From: Ruminococcaceae bacterium UBA1236
Lineage (GTDB): Bacteria > Bacillota > Clostridia > Oscillospirales > Acutalibacteraceae
Direction: 5' to 3'
Assembly (NCBI GenBank): GCA_002309055.1
Contig: DBWO01000026.1
Location: 4,538 to 35,582 of the forward strand
DNA length: 31,045 bases
In this document: piece after piece, positions 1-7,604 of the stretch
Numbering within the stretch: the stretch's first letter is position 1
Layout of the letters: the number at the start of each line of letters is the position of its first letter
The notes under the pieces: generated by a model
Told to the model about the DNA's origin: nothing
What the model saw: the letters and a program-made list of their open reading frames with translations, nothing else
Database searches by the model: none
Made by a program: the position numbers and the translations under genes

Positions 1-50
1 ATTTATTTCTTCACAGTTCCTAAATAGTGGTATTCCAAGGAGCAATTGTT

Positions 51-2387
51 ATGACACTAAACGAAATGAAAATCGGTCAGACAGCAAAAGTTACATCTGT
101 CGGAGGAAACGGTGCGCTTAAACAACATTTTCTTGATATGGGACTCATTCCCGGAACAGAAATTACTGTGGTAAAGTACGCTCCCATGGGCGATCCGATT
201 GAACTTATTATACACGGTTATGCTCTGACGCTAAGGCTCGATGACGCAAAAAAAATAGAAGTCTGTCCCATTGAAAAAACAAATAATACTGCCAAAAGAA
301 AAGATGAATTCTCTCGGCGTGAACATCCCGGTTTGGGTGAAGTCGGACGTTTTCATCCAAAAGGCAGCGGAAATCCACTTCCTGATACTACAACCCTTAC
401 TTTTGCTCTTGTGGGAAATCAGAACTGCGGTAAAACTACCCTTTTTAACCGTCTGACGGGTTCCAAACAGCATGTCGGTAATTTTCCTGGGGTTACTGTT
501 GACAGAAAAGACGGTGAAATTAAAGGATACCCTAATACAAAAATTACAGATCTTCCCGGTATTTATTCTATGTCCCCTTACAGCAGCGAGGAAATTGTTT
601 CGAGAAATTTTGTTCTTAACGAAAAGCCGCATGCTATTATTAATATTGTTGACGCAACTAACATTGAGCGTAATCTTTATCTTACAATGCAGCTGCTGGA
701 GATGAATATTCCAATGGTAGTCGCCTTAAATATGATGGACGAACTGCTTTCAAATGGCGGAAGCATAGATGTAAACGAAATGGAAAATTTGCTCGGTGTT
801 CCGGTTGTTCCTATATCTGCTGCAAAAAATTTTGGAATTGACGAACTTATGGAGCATGCTATACATATCGCAAAGTATCAGGAGAAACCTTTAAAACAGG
901 ATTTTTGTTCAAAAACCGAACATGGAGGCGCTATTCATCGTGCTTTACACAGTATCTGTCATCTTATCGAGGATCATGCGGAAAAAGCCGATTTACCTGT
1001 GCGATTTTGCGCAGCAAAAGTTGTTGAGGGCGATGAGCTTATTATTTCGCAGCTTATGCTTGAACAAAACGAGAAAGATACTATAGAGCATATTATTGTG
1101 CAAATGGAAAAGGAACGAAATCTGGACAGAAGCTCTGCAATTGCAGAAATGCGTTTTTCGTTTATATTAAGGTTATGTTCGAAAGCTGTAACTAAACCTG
1201 TTCAAAGCAAGGAGGTTAACCGCAGCAGAAATATAGACAATATTCTTATGGGAAAATATACGGCTATTCCTCTATTTGTTGGTATTATGGCGTTGATGTT
1301 CTGGCTTACGTTCAACGTTATCGGAGCTTTCTTTCAGAAACTGATAGAAAACGGCATTGGTATGCTGACAAGTTTTGTTGACGGCACTTTGTCGGATGCC
1401 GGAGTAAACAAAGTAATCCACAGTCTGATTATTGAAGGTATATTTGAGGGTGTGGGCAGTGTACTGAGCTTTCTGCCGATAATACTTACGCTTTTCTTCT
1501 TTCTCTCGTTGCTCGAGGACAGCGGATACATTGCGAGAGTCGCATTTTTTATGGATAAGCTGCTGAGAAAAATTGGTCTTTCCGGACGAAGCATTGTTCC
1601 TATGCTCGTAGGTTTTGGCTGCTCTGTACCAGCTGTCATGGCTACTCGTACTCTGCCAAGTGAACGTGACAGAAAAATGACTATTTTGCTTACTCCTTTT
1701 ATGAGCTGTACTGCTAAATTACCTATTTATGCTTTTTTTGTGAGTGCTTTTTTTCCGGGCAAAGGTTTTTTGATAATAACGGCTTTGTATTCGTTGGGTA
1801 TAATTATGGGCATATTCTCTGCCTTTTTATATAAAGCTTTTCTTTTTAAAGGTGAGCCTGTACCGTTTGTTATGGAGCTTCCGAATTACCGCCTGCCCGC
1901 GGTCAAAAATGTGGCGCAGCTCCTCTGGGAAAAGGCAAAGGATTTTCTGCAGAGAGCGTTCACCGTAATTCTTATCGCGACAATTGTTATATGGCTGCTT
2001 CAGACCTTCAACCTGCGCTTTATCCCTGTCAAGGATCAGCAGGACAGCATCCTTGCCGCGATAGCCGGTTGGCTCACGCCTCTGTTTAAGCCCATCGGTT
2101 TGGGCGACTGGAGAATATGCACCTCGCTCATCAGCGGATTTATGGCGAAGGAGAGCGTTGTGTCAACGCTTGAGATACTCTTCGGGCAGAATGTCGCCTC
2201 CGTTATGACAACAGCGTCCGCCGCGTCCCTGCTTGTGTTTTCACTTCTCTATACGCCATGCGTCGCGGCAATCACGTCCATCCGCCGCGAGCTCGGCAGA
2301 AGATGGTCGCTCGCCGTTATTCTGTGGCAGTGCATCATAGCGTGGATTTGCGCCGCGGCAGTTCACCTGATTATGACTTTGGTATAA
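51..2387 (+). CDS. feoB: FeoA-FeoB fusion, ferrous iron transporter
   Basis: This protein imports Fe2+ across the cytoplasmic membrane. Residues 1-72 are a FeoA (SH3-like) domain. A polar linker leads to the FeoB GTPase domain: G1 GNQNCGKT at about 122-129, the switch Thr in GNFPGVTV at about 149, and G3 DLPG at 167-170. The C-terminal half carries the membrane Gate segments, including GFGCSVPAVMATRTL and TPFMSCTAKLPIYAFF. I chose the ATG at 51 because AAGGAG lies 8 nt upstream; an in-frame GTG at 27 has no ribosome binding site. At about 778 residues the length fits a FeoAB fusion. Base and codon use are AT-rich up to about 1860-1900, then switch to the GC-richer style of the other genes in the window (see findings). 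A small Cys-rich partner gene follows after 4 nt. Confidence 0.96.
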   Translation: MTLNEMKIGQTAKVTSVGGNGALKQHFLDMGLIPGTEITVVKYAPMGDPIELIIHGYALTLRLDDAKKIEVCPIEKTNNTAKRKDEFSRREHPGLGEVGRFHPKGSGNPLPDTTTLTFALVGNQNCGKTTLFNRLTGSKQHVGNFPGVTVDRKDGEIKGYPNTKITDLPGIYSMSPYSSEEIVSRNFVLNEKPHAIINIVDATNIERNLYLTMQLLEMNIPMVVALNMMDELLSNGGSIDVNEMENLLGVPVVPISAAKNFGIDELMEHAIHIAKYQEKPLKQDFCSKTEHGGAIHRALHSICHLIEDHAEKADLPVRFCAAKVVEGDELIISQLMLEQNEKDTIEHIIVQMEKERNLDRSSAIAEMRFSFILRLCSKAVTKPVQSKEVNRSRNIDNILMGKYTAIPLFVGIMALMFWLTFNVIGAFFQKLIENGIGMLTSFVDGTLSDAGVNKVIHSLIIEGIFEGVGSVLSFLPIILTLFFFLSLLEDSGYIARVAFFMDKLLRKIGLSGRSIVPMLVGFGCSVPAVMATRTLPSERDRKMTILLTPFMSCTAKLPIYAFFVSAFFPGKGFLIITALYSLGIIMGIFSAFLYKAFLFKGEPVPFVMELPNYRLPAVKNVAQLLWEKAKDFLQRAFTVILIATIVIWLLQTFNLRFIPVKDQQDSILAAIAGWLTPLFKPIGLGDWRICTSLISGFMAKESVVSTLEILFGQNVASVMTTASAASLLVFSLLYTPCVAAITSIRRELGRRWSLAVILWQCIIAWICAAAVHLIMTLV

Positions 2388-2391
2388 AATT

Positions 2392-2538
2392 ATGAAACCT
2401 GTTGATTTAATAATAATCGCCGTCATTGTTGCGGCAGCAGCTCTCGCAATCTTTTTTATCGTGAGAAACAAGAAGAAGGGCAAAAGCAGTTGCGAGTGCG
2501 ACTGCGAAAACTGCCCCGGCTGTGACAGAAAAAGATAA
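2392..2538 (+). CDS. FeoB-associated Cys-rich membrane protein
   Basis: This 48-residue protein begins MKPVDLIIIAVIVAAAALAI. Residues 4-23 form one membrane helix. A basic stretch (RNKKKGK) follows, then a Cys cluster with the spacing CECDCENCPGC. The arrangement matches the small FeoB-associated Cys-rich membrane proteins found after feoB in Firmicutes, whose role in Fe2+ uptake is unproven; the cysteines could bind iron. It starts 4 nt after the feoB stop without a clear Shine-Dalgarno site, so it is probably translationally coupled. It ends just before a strong terminator. Confidence 0.85.
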   Translation: MKPVDLIIIAVIVAAAALAIFFIVRNKKKGKSSCECDCENCPGCDRKR

Positions 2539-2540
2539 AC

Positions 2541-2556
2541 CCCGCTCTCCTGCGGG
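2541..2556 (+). other. Small hairpin after the feoB partner gene
   Basis: CCCGC, a 6-nt loop, then GCGGG, directly behind the stop codon and with no T-run of its own. It may stabilise the mRNA 3' end ahead of the main terminator. Confidence 0.35.
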
Positions 2557-2566
2557 CATAAATAAT

Positions 2567-2610
2567 CCCTCTGCGGTATGTTTATAAACACCGCAGAGGG
2601 TTTTTATTTT
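2567..2610 (+). terminator. Terminator of the feo operon (probably bidirectional)
   Basis: A perfect 11-bp stem, CCCTCTGCGGT (2567-2577) with ACCGCAGAGGG (2590-2600), closes a 12-nt loop and is followed by TTTTTATTTT. It lies between the convergent feo and galE-thiN transcription units. On the minus strand the stem is followed by an AT-rich stretch, so it can serve both. Confidence 0.9.
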
Positions 2611-3232
2611 ATCCTTTTATAACTTTTACAAGCAGCATTCTGCCCTGAGAAACGCTCACACGGGCCGTTTTGCCGGGCAGCGGCTCATTGCTGATGCCGT
2701 ATTGATAATCGGGCTCCATAGACGCGTTTTCAAGCGGATAAAGGGCATCTTTTATGTTTATGCCGCTCACTTTTCCGAAAACAGTGAGAAGCGAAAAATA
2801 GGGGTAAGTGTCGCTTATGCTTTTTTCATTTTCGCCGAGTACTTCCATCTCGGAAAAATCGTCGGCTATTGCCGCGTTTACGCCCGCGTTTTCGAGCATC
2901 AGGAGAGCCGAGATGTTGCCTGCCGTATGGTCAAACCTGCCGCCCGTAACCCCGAGCATAAGGCAGGAGTCAAAACCTCTTTTTATTACCTCTTTTACCG
3001 CGTACACGGTGTCCGTATCATCTTTCATATGAGGCAGGGTGATTGTTTCGCAGTCCGTCTGCGGCTTTTCGTGAGAGTCAAAATCTCCGATTATCAGGTC
3101 GGGTTTTCTGCCGAGTTTTTCCTCGTGACGAAGGCCGCAGTCGCAATATATGACAAAATCGTCTTCTGTTATGAAACTTTTTGCGCGGTCACAGTCGCCT
3201 ATATCCGCGCCGCCGATTATAATTGCGCGCAT
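2609..3232 (-). CDS. thiN: Thiamine pyrophosphokinase
   Basis: Transfers pyrophosphate from ATP to thiamine, giving thiamine diphosphate, the cofactor of the VOR oxidoreductase encoded further along. Family motifs seen are GGADIGDCD near the N-terminus, PDLIIGDFDS, HMKDDTDT and GVTGGRFDHTAGN. I chose the start at MRAIIIGG (3232), which has GGAG upstream and gives 207 residues, the usual length. A longer frame back to 3304 would overlap the tetR gene and adds a non-family N-terminus. It is the last gene of the minus-strand run from galE, 16 nt after tetR, and ends at the shared terminator. Confidence 0.9.
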   Translation of the reverse strand: MRAIIIGGADIGDCDRAKSFITEDDFVIYCDCGLRHEEKLGRKPDLIIGDFDSHEKPQTDCETITLPHMKDDTDTVYAVKEVIKRGFDSCLMLGVTGGRFDHTAGNISALLMLENAGVNAAIADDFSEMEVLGENEKSISDTYPYFSLLTVFGKVSGINIKDALYPLENASMEPDYQYGISNEPLPGKTARVSVSQGRMLLVKVIKG

Positions 3233-3248
3233 ATTCTTTTCTCCGGTT

Positions 3249-3833
3249 TTATTTAAGATAGCCCTTGAGCAGGCGGGGCAGGGTGTTTTCGCCCTCGCGC
3301 ACAAGCGAATATTCGCCGTTTGACAGGCACCAGTCGCTTATCATCGCTCTTTCCATCATGGCGTATGCCTTGACTATTTCATTAACTGAAAGCGCCGGGT
3401 CGAATTCACCGCTGTCCATGCCCTCAACAACAATCTGCCTTAACAGCTTGTAATAAATGCGGTTATGGTCGAGCAGACTTCTGCCGTAGCTCGAGGTAAG
3501 CTGTGAAGAATACATCCTCGCGATAAGGTCCATAGGCACGGAATTTTCCGTCATAAAGAAGAGCTCTCTGTTTAAGAAAAGGAGCTTTTCACACGCGGTT
3601 TCCTTGTCGTCAAGCATTTCGCTCAGCTCGCTGTATTTGCTGTCAAAGAGTTCGGCAAGGGTGTTGAGAAGCTCATCCTTGCCCTTGAAATAGTGGTAAA
3701 AAGAGCCCCTCGAAGTGCCCGATTCGTCCACGATTTCTTCAATTGTGGTGTTTTCGTAACCCTGAGTGTAAAAGAGCTTCCAGGCGGCCTTGACTATCTT
3801 TGCCTGTGTGTCCTTTTGCTTTTTCGCGGGCAT
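3249..3833 (-). CDS. TetR/AcrR-family transcriptional regulator
   Basis: A 194-residue one-component regulator. The N-terminal helix-turn-helix is typical of the family: KIVKAAWKLFYTQGYENTTIEEIVDESGTSRGSFYHYFKGKDELL, residues 12-56 (written here only to show the motif as AWKLFYTQGYENTT ... GSFYHYFKGKDEL). The C-terminal ligand domain is helical and I do not recognise its ligand. It sits between the UPF0210 gene (18 nt upstream) and thiN (16 nt downstream), so it is cotranscribed with galE-thiN. The target is unknown; autoregulation of this operon is possible, but I saw no operator. Confidence 0.88.
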   Translation of the reverse strand: MPAKKQKDTQAKIVKAAWKLFYTQGYENTTIEEIVDESGTSRGSFYHYFKGKDELLNTLAELFDSKYSELSEMLDDKETACEKLLFLNRELFFMTENSVPMDLIARMYSSQLTSSYGRSLLDHNRIYYKLLRQIVVEGMDSGEFDPALSVNEIVKAYAMMERAMISDWCLSNGEYSLVREGENTLPRLLKGYLK

Positions 3834-3851
3834 CTTCAGACCCTCTTTCGA

Positions 3852-5213
3852 TTAGTTCTTGAGTGACTGCATCGGGGCGGGGATTCTGCCGCCTCTCGCG
3901 ATGAATTTTGAAGGCGAATAGGTTGAAACGGGCATAACGGGGCCGCCTCCGAGCAGACCGCCGAAGTCAAGCTCGTCACCCACGTTTTTGCCTATCGCCG
4001 GTATAACTCTCACGGCTGTGGTCTTGGAGTTGACCATTCCGATTGCCGCCTCATCCGCTATGATTGCGGAGATAACGTCCGCGGGAGTGTCGCCGGGGAT
4101 GTTTATCATATCGAGGCCGACCGAGCAGACCGCCGTCATAGCCTCAAGCTTTGTGATTGAGAGAGCGCCGCATTTTGCCGCGTCTATCATACCCGCATCT
4201 TCCGTAACGGGGATGAAAGCGCCCGAGAGTCCGCCCACGTGGGAGGACGCCATCACGCCGCCTTTTTTGACGGCGTCATTGAGCAGGGCGAGAGCGGCGG
4301 TTGTGCCGTGGCAGCCGCAGATTTCAAGGCCCATTTCCTCAAGTATGTGCGCCACACTGTCGCCTACGGCGGGGGTGGGAGCGAGAGAGAGGTCAACTAT
4401 GCCGAAGGGAACGCCCAGACGCTCCGATGCCTGAGTGGCAACAAGCTGACCCATACGGGTGATTTTGAAAGCTGTTTTCTTTATTAAATCCGCAACGGCT
4501 GTAAGGTCAATGTCGTCGCCCGCTTTCGCGAGAGCCGCCCTCACAACACCGGGGCCCGAAACGCCCACGTTGATAACGCAGTCGGGTTCGCCCGCGCCGT
4601 GAAACGCGCCCGCCATAAAGGGATTGTCCTCGGGAGCGTTGCAGAATACAACAAGCTTCGCGGGGCCTATGCACCCTCTGTCCGCGGTGAGCTCAGCGGA
4701 TTTTTTGACCGCCTTGCCCATAAGAGCAACGGCGTCCATATTTATGCCTGTTTTTGTGGAGCCGATATTGACGGATGAGCAGAGCCTCTCCGTTTCCGCA
4801 AGGGCCTGAGGTATAGCGTCGATTATCTCTCTGTCGCCGGGGCCGAAGCCCTTCTGAACAAGGGCGGAAAAGCCGCCGAGGAAGTTAACCCCGCACTCTT
4901 TTGCGGCTATGTCAAGCGTTTTCGCAAGCTTTACCGCGTCTCTGTCATCGCAGGAGGCAAGTATCATTGCCGCGGGGGTAACGGAAATTCTCTTATTTAT
5001 TATGGGTATGCCGAATTCTTTTTCTATCTGCTCGCCTGTTTTCACGAGATCTTTCGCATACCTGTGAATTTTATCGTAAACCTTGCTGCACATGATGTTG
5101 AGATTGCTGTGGCAGCAGTCGAGCAGTGAAATGCCCATGGTAATCGTGCGCACGTCAAGGTTTTCATCCTGAATCATCGTAATGGTTTCAAGAATGTCTC
5201 TTTCGTTAAGCAT
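3852..5213 (-). CDS. UPF0210/PFL-family protein (DUF711)
   Basis: This 453-residue cytosolic protein belongs to the conserved UPF0210 family, recognised from MLNERDILETITMIQDENLD at the start, then GISLLDCCHSN, RISVTPAAMI, INVGVSGPGVV and LLGGGPVMPV. The fold is related to the glycyl-radical (PFL) superfamily by annotation, but I see no glycyl-radical RVSGY-type motif, so a radical enzyme is not supported. The biochemical role is unknown. It is paired with the ACT-domain gene 20 nt upstream, an arrangement conserved in Firmicutes, which suggests that the ACT protein senses a small ligand for it. The length is normal. Confidence 0.88.
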   Translation of the reverse strand: MLNERDILETITMIQDENLDVRTITMGISLLDCCHSNLNIMCSKVYDKIHRYAKDLVKTGEQIEKEFGIPIINKRISVTPAAMILASCDDRDAVKLAKTLDIAAKECGVNFLGGFSALVQKGFGPGDREIIDAIPQALAETERLCSSVNIGSTKTGINMDAVALMGKAVKKSAELTADRGCIGPAKLVVFCNAPEDNPFMAGAFHGAGEPDCVINVGVSGPGVVRAALAKAGDDIDLTAVADLIKKTAFKITRMGQLVATQASERLGVPFGIVDLSLAPTPAVGDSVAHILEEMGLEICGCHGTTAALALLNDAVKKGGVMASSHVGGLSGAFIPVTEDAGMIDAAKCGALSITKLEAMTAVCSVGLDMINIPGDTPADVISAIIADEAAIGMVNSKTTAVRVIPAIGKNVGDELDFGGLLGGGPVMPVSTYSPSKFIARGGRIPAPMQSLKN

Positions 5214-5233
5214 AATGATGCCCTTTCTTTATG

Positions 5234-5503
5234 TCAGATGGTATGCATTGCGTTGAAAATATCCTCGTGCATCGCGTGAATGGAGAGCCCCATTTCATCG
5301 CCGATTTTGCCTATTTTATCGGCAAACTCGGTAAAGGGGATATCGCATTTTGAAATATCAACCATCATTATCATCGCAAACATATCCTGAAGTATGCTCT
5401 GAGTAACCTCAAGCACGTTTATGTTGTGCTCGGCGCACTCGCAGGAAACCTTCGCGAGGATGCCGACCATATCTTTACCTATAACCGTTATAACAGCTCT
5501 CAT
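5234..5503 (-). CDS. ACT-domain protein (UPF0237)
   Basis: An 89-residue stand-alone ACT domain: MRAVITVIGKDMVGILAKVS, then NINVLEVTQSILQDMFAMIMMVDI. ACT domains bind amino acids or similar small molecules. The single-domain form beside UPF0210 is a recurring pair. GGAGG lies 8-9 nt before the ATG. It is 22 nt downstream of galE and 20 nt upstream of the UPF0210 gene, so it is cotranscribed with both. The ligand is unknown. Confidence 0.88.
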   Translation of the reverse strand: MRAVITVIGKDMVGILAKVSCECAEHNINVLEVTQSILQDMFAMIMMVDISKCDIPFTEFADKIGKIGDEMGLSIHAMHEDIFNAMHTI

Positions 5504-5525
5504 AAGTTTTTCCTCCGTCTGTATT

Positions 5526-6539
5526 TCAGCAGTATCCGTCGGGATTCATGCTCTGCCATCTCCAGCTGTCCTCGCACATCTCGTCAAGGCCTCTTTCGGC
5601 AACCCAGCCGAGTTCAGCCTTCGCCTTTGAGGGGTCGGAATAGCAGGTGGCGATATCGCCGGGGCGGCGGGGCGCGATTTCATATTTAATGGGCTTGCCG
5701 CACGCTTTTTCAAATGAGTGAAGCACATCCATCACGCTGTAGCCGATGCCCGTGCCGAGATTGTAAGTGAAACAGCCCTTTTCGCCGAGTATTTTCTTAA
5801 CCGCGCACACGTGGCCCAGAGCAAGGTCCACAACGTGGATGTAGTCTCTCACGCCCGTGCCGTCGGGTGTGTCGTAATCGTCGCCGAAAACGGAGAGATG
5901 ATCCCTCTTGCCGATAGCGACCTGCAGGATATAGGGGGCAAGGTTGTTGGGTATGCCCTTAGGATCTTCGCCGATTGTGCCGCTCTTGTGAGCGCCGATG
6001 GGGTTAAAGTATCTGAGCAGGCAAACGCTCCAGTCATTGTCCGCGGCGTAAGTGTCCTTGAGTATTCTTTCAATGTACAGCTTTGTGGTGCCGTAGGGGT
6101 TTGTTGTCTGACCCTCGGGCATATCCTCCCTGAGAGGGGACACATTTTTTTCACCGTAAACGGTGGCGCTCGATGAGAAAACAATCTTTTTAACGCCGGC
6201 GTCTCTCATTGCCTCACATAGGATGACCGTGCCGCCGATGTTGTTTTCATAATATTCAAGGGGCTTTACACAGCTTTCGCCGACTGCCTTGAGACCCGCG
6301 AAATGTATAACCGCGTCAATATTGTTTTCGGCGAACACTTTGTCAAGACCCGCCCTGTCGCGGATATCGCATTCGATGAATTTCAGTTTTTTGCCTGTGA
6401 TTTTTTCAACCCTGTTAAGGCTCTCCTGTTTGCTGTTGCAGAGGTTGTCGATAACCACTATGTCATAGCCTGCATTAAGGAGCTCAACGCAGGTGTGCGA
6501 GCCGATGAATCCGGCGCCGCCTGTAACGAGAACGGACAT
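5526..6539 (-). CDS. galE: UDP-glucose 4-epimerase
   Basis: Interconverts UDP-glucose and UDP-galactose with bound NAD (Leloir pathway and surface sugar supply). The Rossmann motif TGGAGFIGSH is at residues 6-15. The extended SDR catalytic set is present: SSSATVYG and YGTTK with the Tyr-x3-Lys pair at about 148-152. YNLGTGIGYSVMDV and RRPGDIATCYSDPSKA are typical GalE regions. The length, 337 residues, is normal. GGGGG lies just before the ATG. It is the first gene of the five-gene minus-strand run galE-ACT-UPF0210-tetR-thiN and has its own promoter (6573-6601). The metabolic link with the downstream genes is not obvious. Confidence 0.96.
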   Translation of the reverse strand: MSVLVTGGAGFIGSHTCVELLNAGYDIVVIDNLCNSKQESLNRVEKITGKKLKFIECDIRDRAGLDKVFAENNIDAVIHFAGLKAVGESCVKPLEYYENNIGGTVILCEAMRDAGVKKIVFSSSATVYGEKNVSPLREDMPEGQTTNPYGTTKLYIERILKDTYAADNDWSVCLLRYFNPIGAHKSGTIGEDPKGIPNNLAPYILQVAIGKRDHLSVFGDDYDTPDGTGVRDYIHVVDLALGHVCAVKKILGEKGCFTYNLGTGIGYSVMDVLHSFEKACGKPIKYEIAPRRPGDIATCYSDPSKAKAELGWVAERGLDEMCEDSWRWQSMNPDGYC

Positions 6540-6572
6540 ATATAATCCCCCTTGATTTTTTTATTGTTTTCA

Positions 6573-6601
6573 ATTATATTATAAAGGAATGAAAAAATCA
6601 A
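6573..6601 (-). promoter_or_regulatory. galE: Promoter of the galE operon
   Basis: Reading the minus strand: TTGATT (6601-6596), a 17-bp spacer, then TATAAT (6578-6573), 34 bp upstream of the galE start. It lies in the 124-bp divergent gap to rsmA. I found no equally good promoter for rsmA there. Confidence 0.75.
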
Positions 6602-6663
6602 CGGAGAGTTCCACAATATTTTACTCCATTGCCCTTTATTTTTTTACCGATGGTGATTAAGCT

Positions 6664-7521
6664 ATGTACTATGACCTGACAGACACAGGCACAATAGAAT
6701 ATCTGCTTAAGGAGCAGGGCTTTCACTTTTCAAAAAGTCTCGGCCAGAATTTCATAACCGACCCCGAGGTCTGTCCCCGCATTGTGTGGGAAAGCGGCAT
6801 CGACCGTGACTGCGGTGTGATTGAAATCGGCCCTGGTATCGGCGTGCTCACTTCGGAAATCTGCAAGGCGGCAGGCAAGGTTGTGAGTATCGAGCTTGAC
6901 AGGAAACTTCTGCCCGTGCTTGAAAAAACCCTCGCGGATTATGACAATGTGAAGGTGATTAACGCGGACGCCATGAAGACCGATATCGGCAAACTCATCG
7001 CCGAAGAATTCGGCGGCATGAAGGTGTGTGTTTGCGCCAATCTCCCTTACTATATTACAACCCCGATTATTATGTATCTGCTTGAAAACGGCAAAGGGCT
7101 GGATTCTATGACTGTTATGGTGCAGAAGGAGGCGGCACAGCGCCTTTGCGCTGATGTCGGAACCCGGGACGCCGGTGCAATCACGGCGGCGGTGCATTAT
7201 TATTCCGTGCCCGAAAAGCTCTTTGACGTGTCAAAAAATTCATTTATGCCCGCCCCTAAGGTTGACAGCAGCGTTATAAAACTGACTATGAGAGACAGGC
7301 CGCCCGTTGATGTGAATGACGAAAAGGCGTTTTTCGCTCTCATCAAAGCGGCATTCGGTCAGCGGCGTAAAACGGCGCTCAATTCCCTGAGCTCCGGTCT
7401 CGGCGTTTCAAAGGCGGCGGTTTCGGATGCCCTTACTCAGTGCGGCTTTGACCTTAACGTGAGAGCGGAAACAATGAGCATGGAAGCTTTTGCCGCGCTG
7501 ACGAATATCCTTTTTGAATAA
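6664..7521 (+). CDS. rsmA: 16S rRNA (adenine1518/1519-N6) dimethyltransferase
   Basis: Dimethylates two adjacent adenines in helix 45 of 16S rRNA, using S-adenosylmethionine. SKSLGQNFITD at about 23-33 is the family signature, IEIGPGIGVLT (53-63) is the SAM loop, IELDR is the acidic motif II, and NLPYYIT (126-132) is the catalytic motif IV. The C-terminal helical domain has FGQRRKTALNSLS. The length, 285 residues, is normal. The Shine-Dalgarno site is weak. It is transcribed divergently from galE and lies 83 nt ahead of the antiporter gene. Confidence 0.96.
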   Translation: MYYDLTDTGTIEYLLKEQGFHFSKSLGQNFITDPEVCPRIVWESGIDRDCGVIEIGPGIGVLTSEICKAAGKVVSIELDRKLLPVLEKTLADYDNVKVINADAMKTDIGKLIAEEFGGMKVCVCANLPYYITTPIIMYLLENGKGLDSMTVMVQKEAAQRLCADVGTRDAGAITAAVHYYSVPEKLFDVSKNSFMPAPKVDSSVIKLTMRDRPPVDVNDEKAFFALIKAAFGQRRKTALNSLSSGLGVSKAAVSDALTQCGFDLNVRAETMSMEAFAALTNILFE

Positions 7522-7528
7522 GAAAACA

Positions 7529-7557
7529 TTGACTTTTACTCACGAGTGTGATAATTT
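7529..7557 (+). promoter_or_regulatory. Possible promoter of the NhaC-type antiporter gene
   Basis: TTGACT (7529-7534) is followed either by TAATTT (7552-7557) at 17 bp or by an extended -10 of the TGnGATAAT form at 15 bp. This is a moderate match in the short rsmA-antiporter gap. Confidence 0.4.
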
Positions 7558-7604
7558 CCTTTTATGGAATAAAATCTCATTAAACCTTTTACGGAGGGAT
7601 TACT

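Noticed and set aside
2609..3304. Long N-terminal form of thiamine pyrophosphokinase starting at 3304
   Set aside because: The extra 24 residues would overlap tetR and have no family similarity; the start at 3232 has a proper ribosome site.
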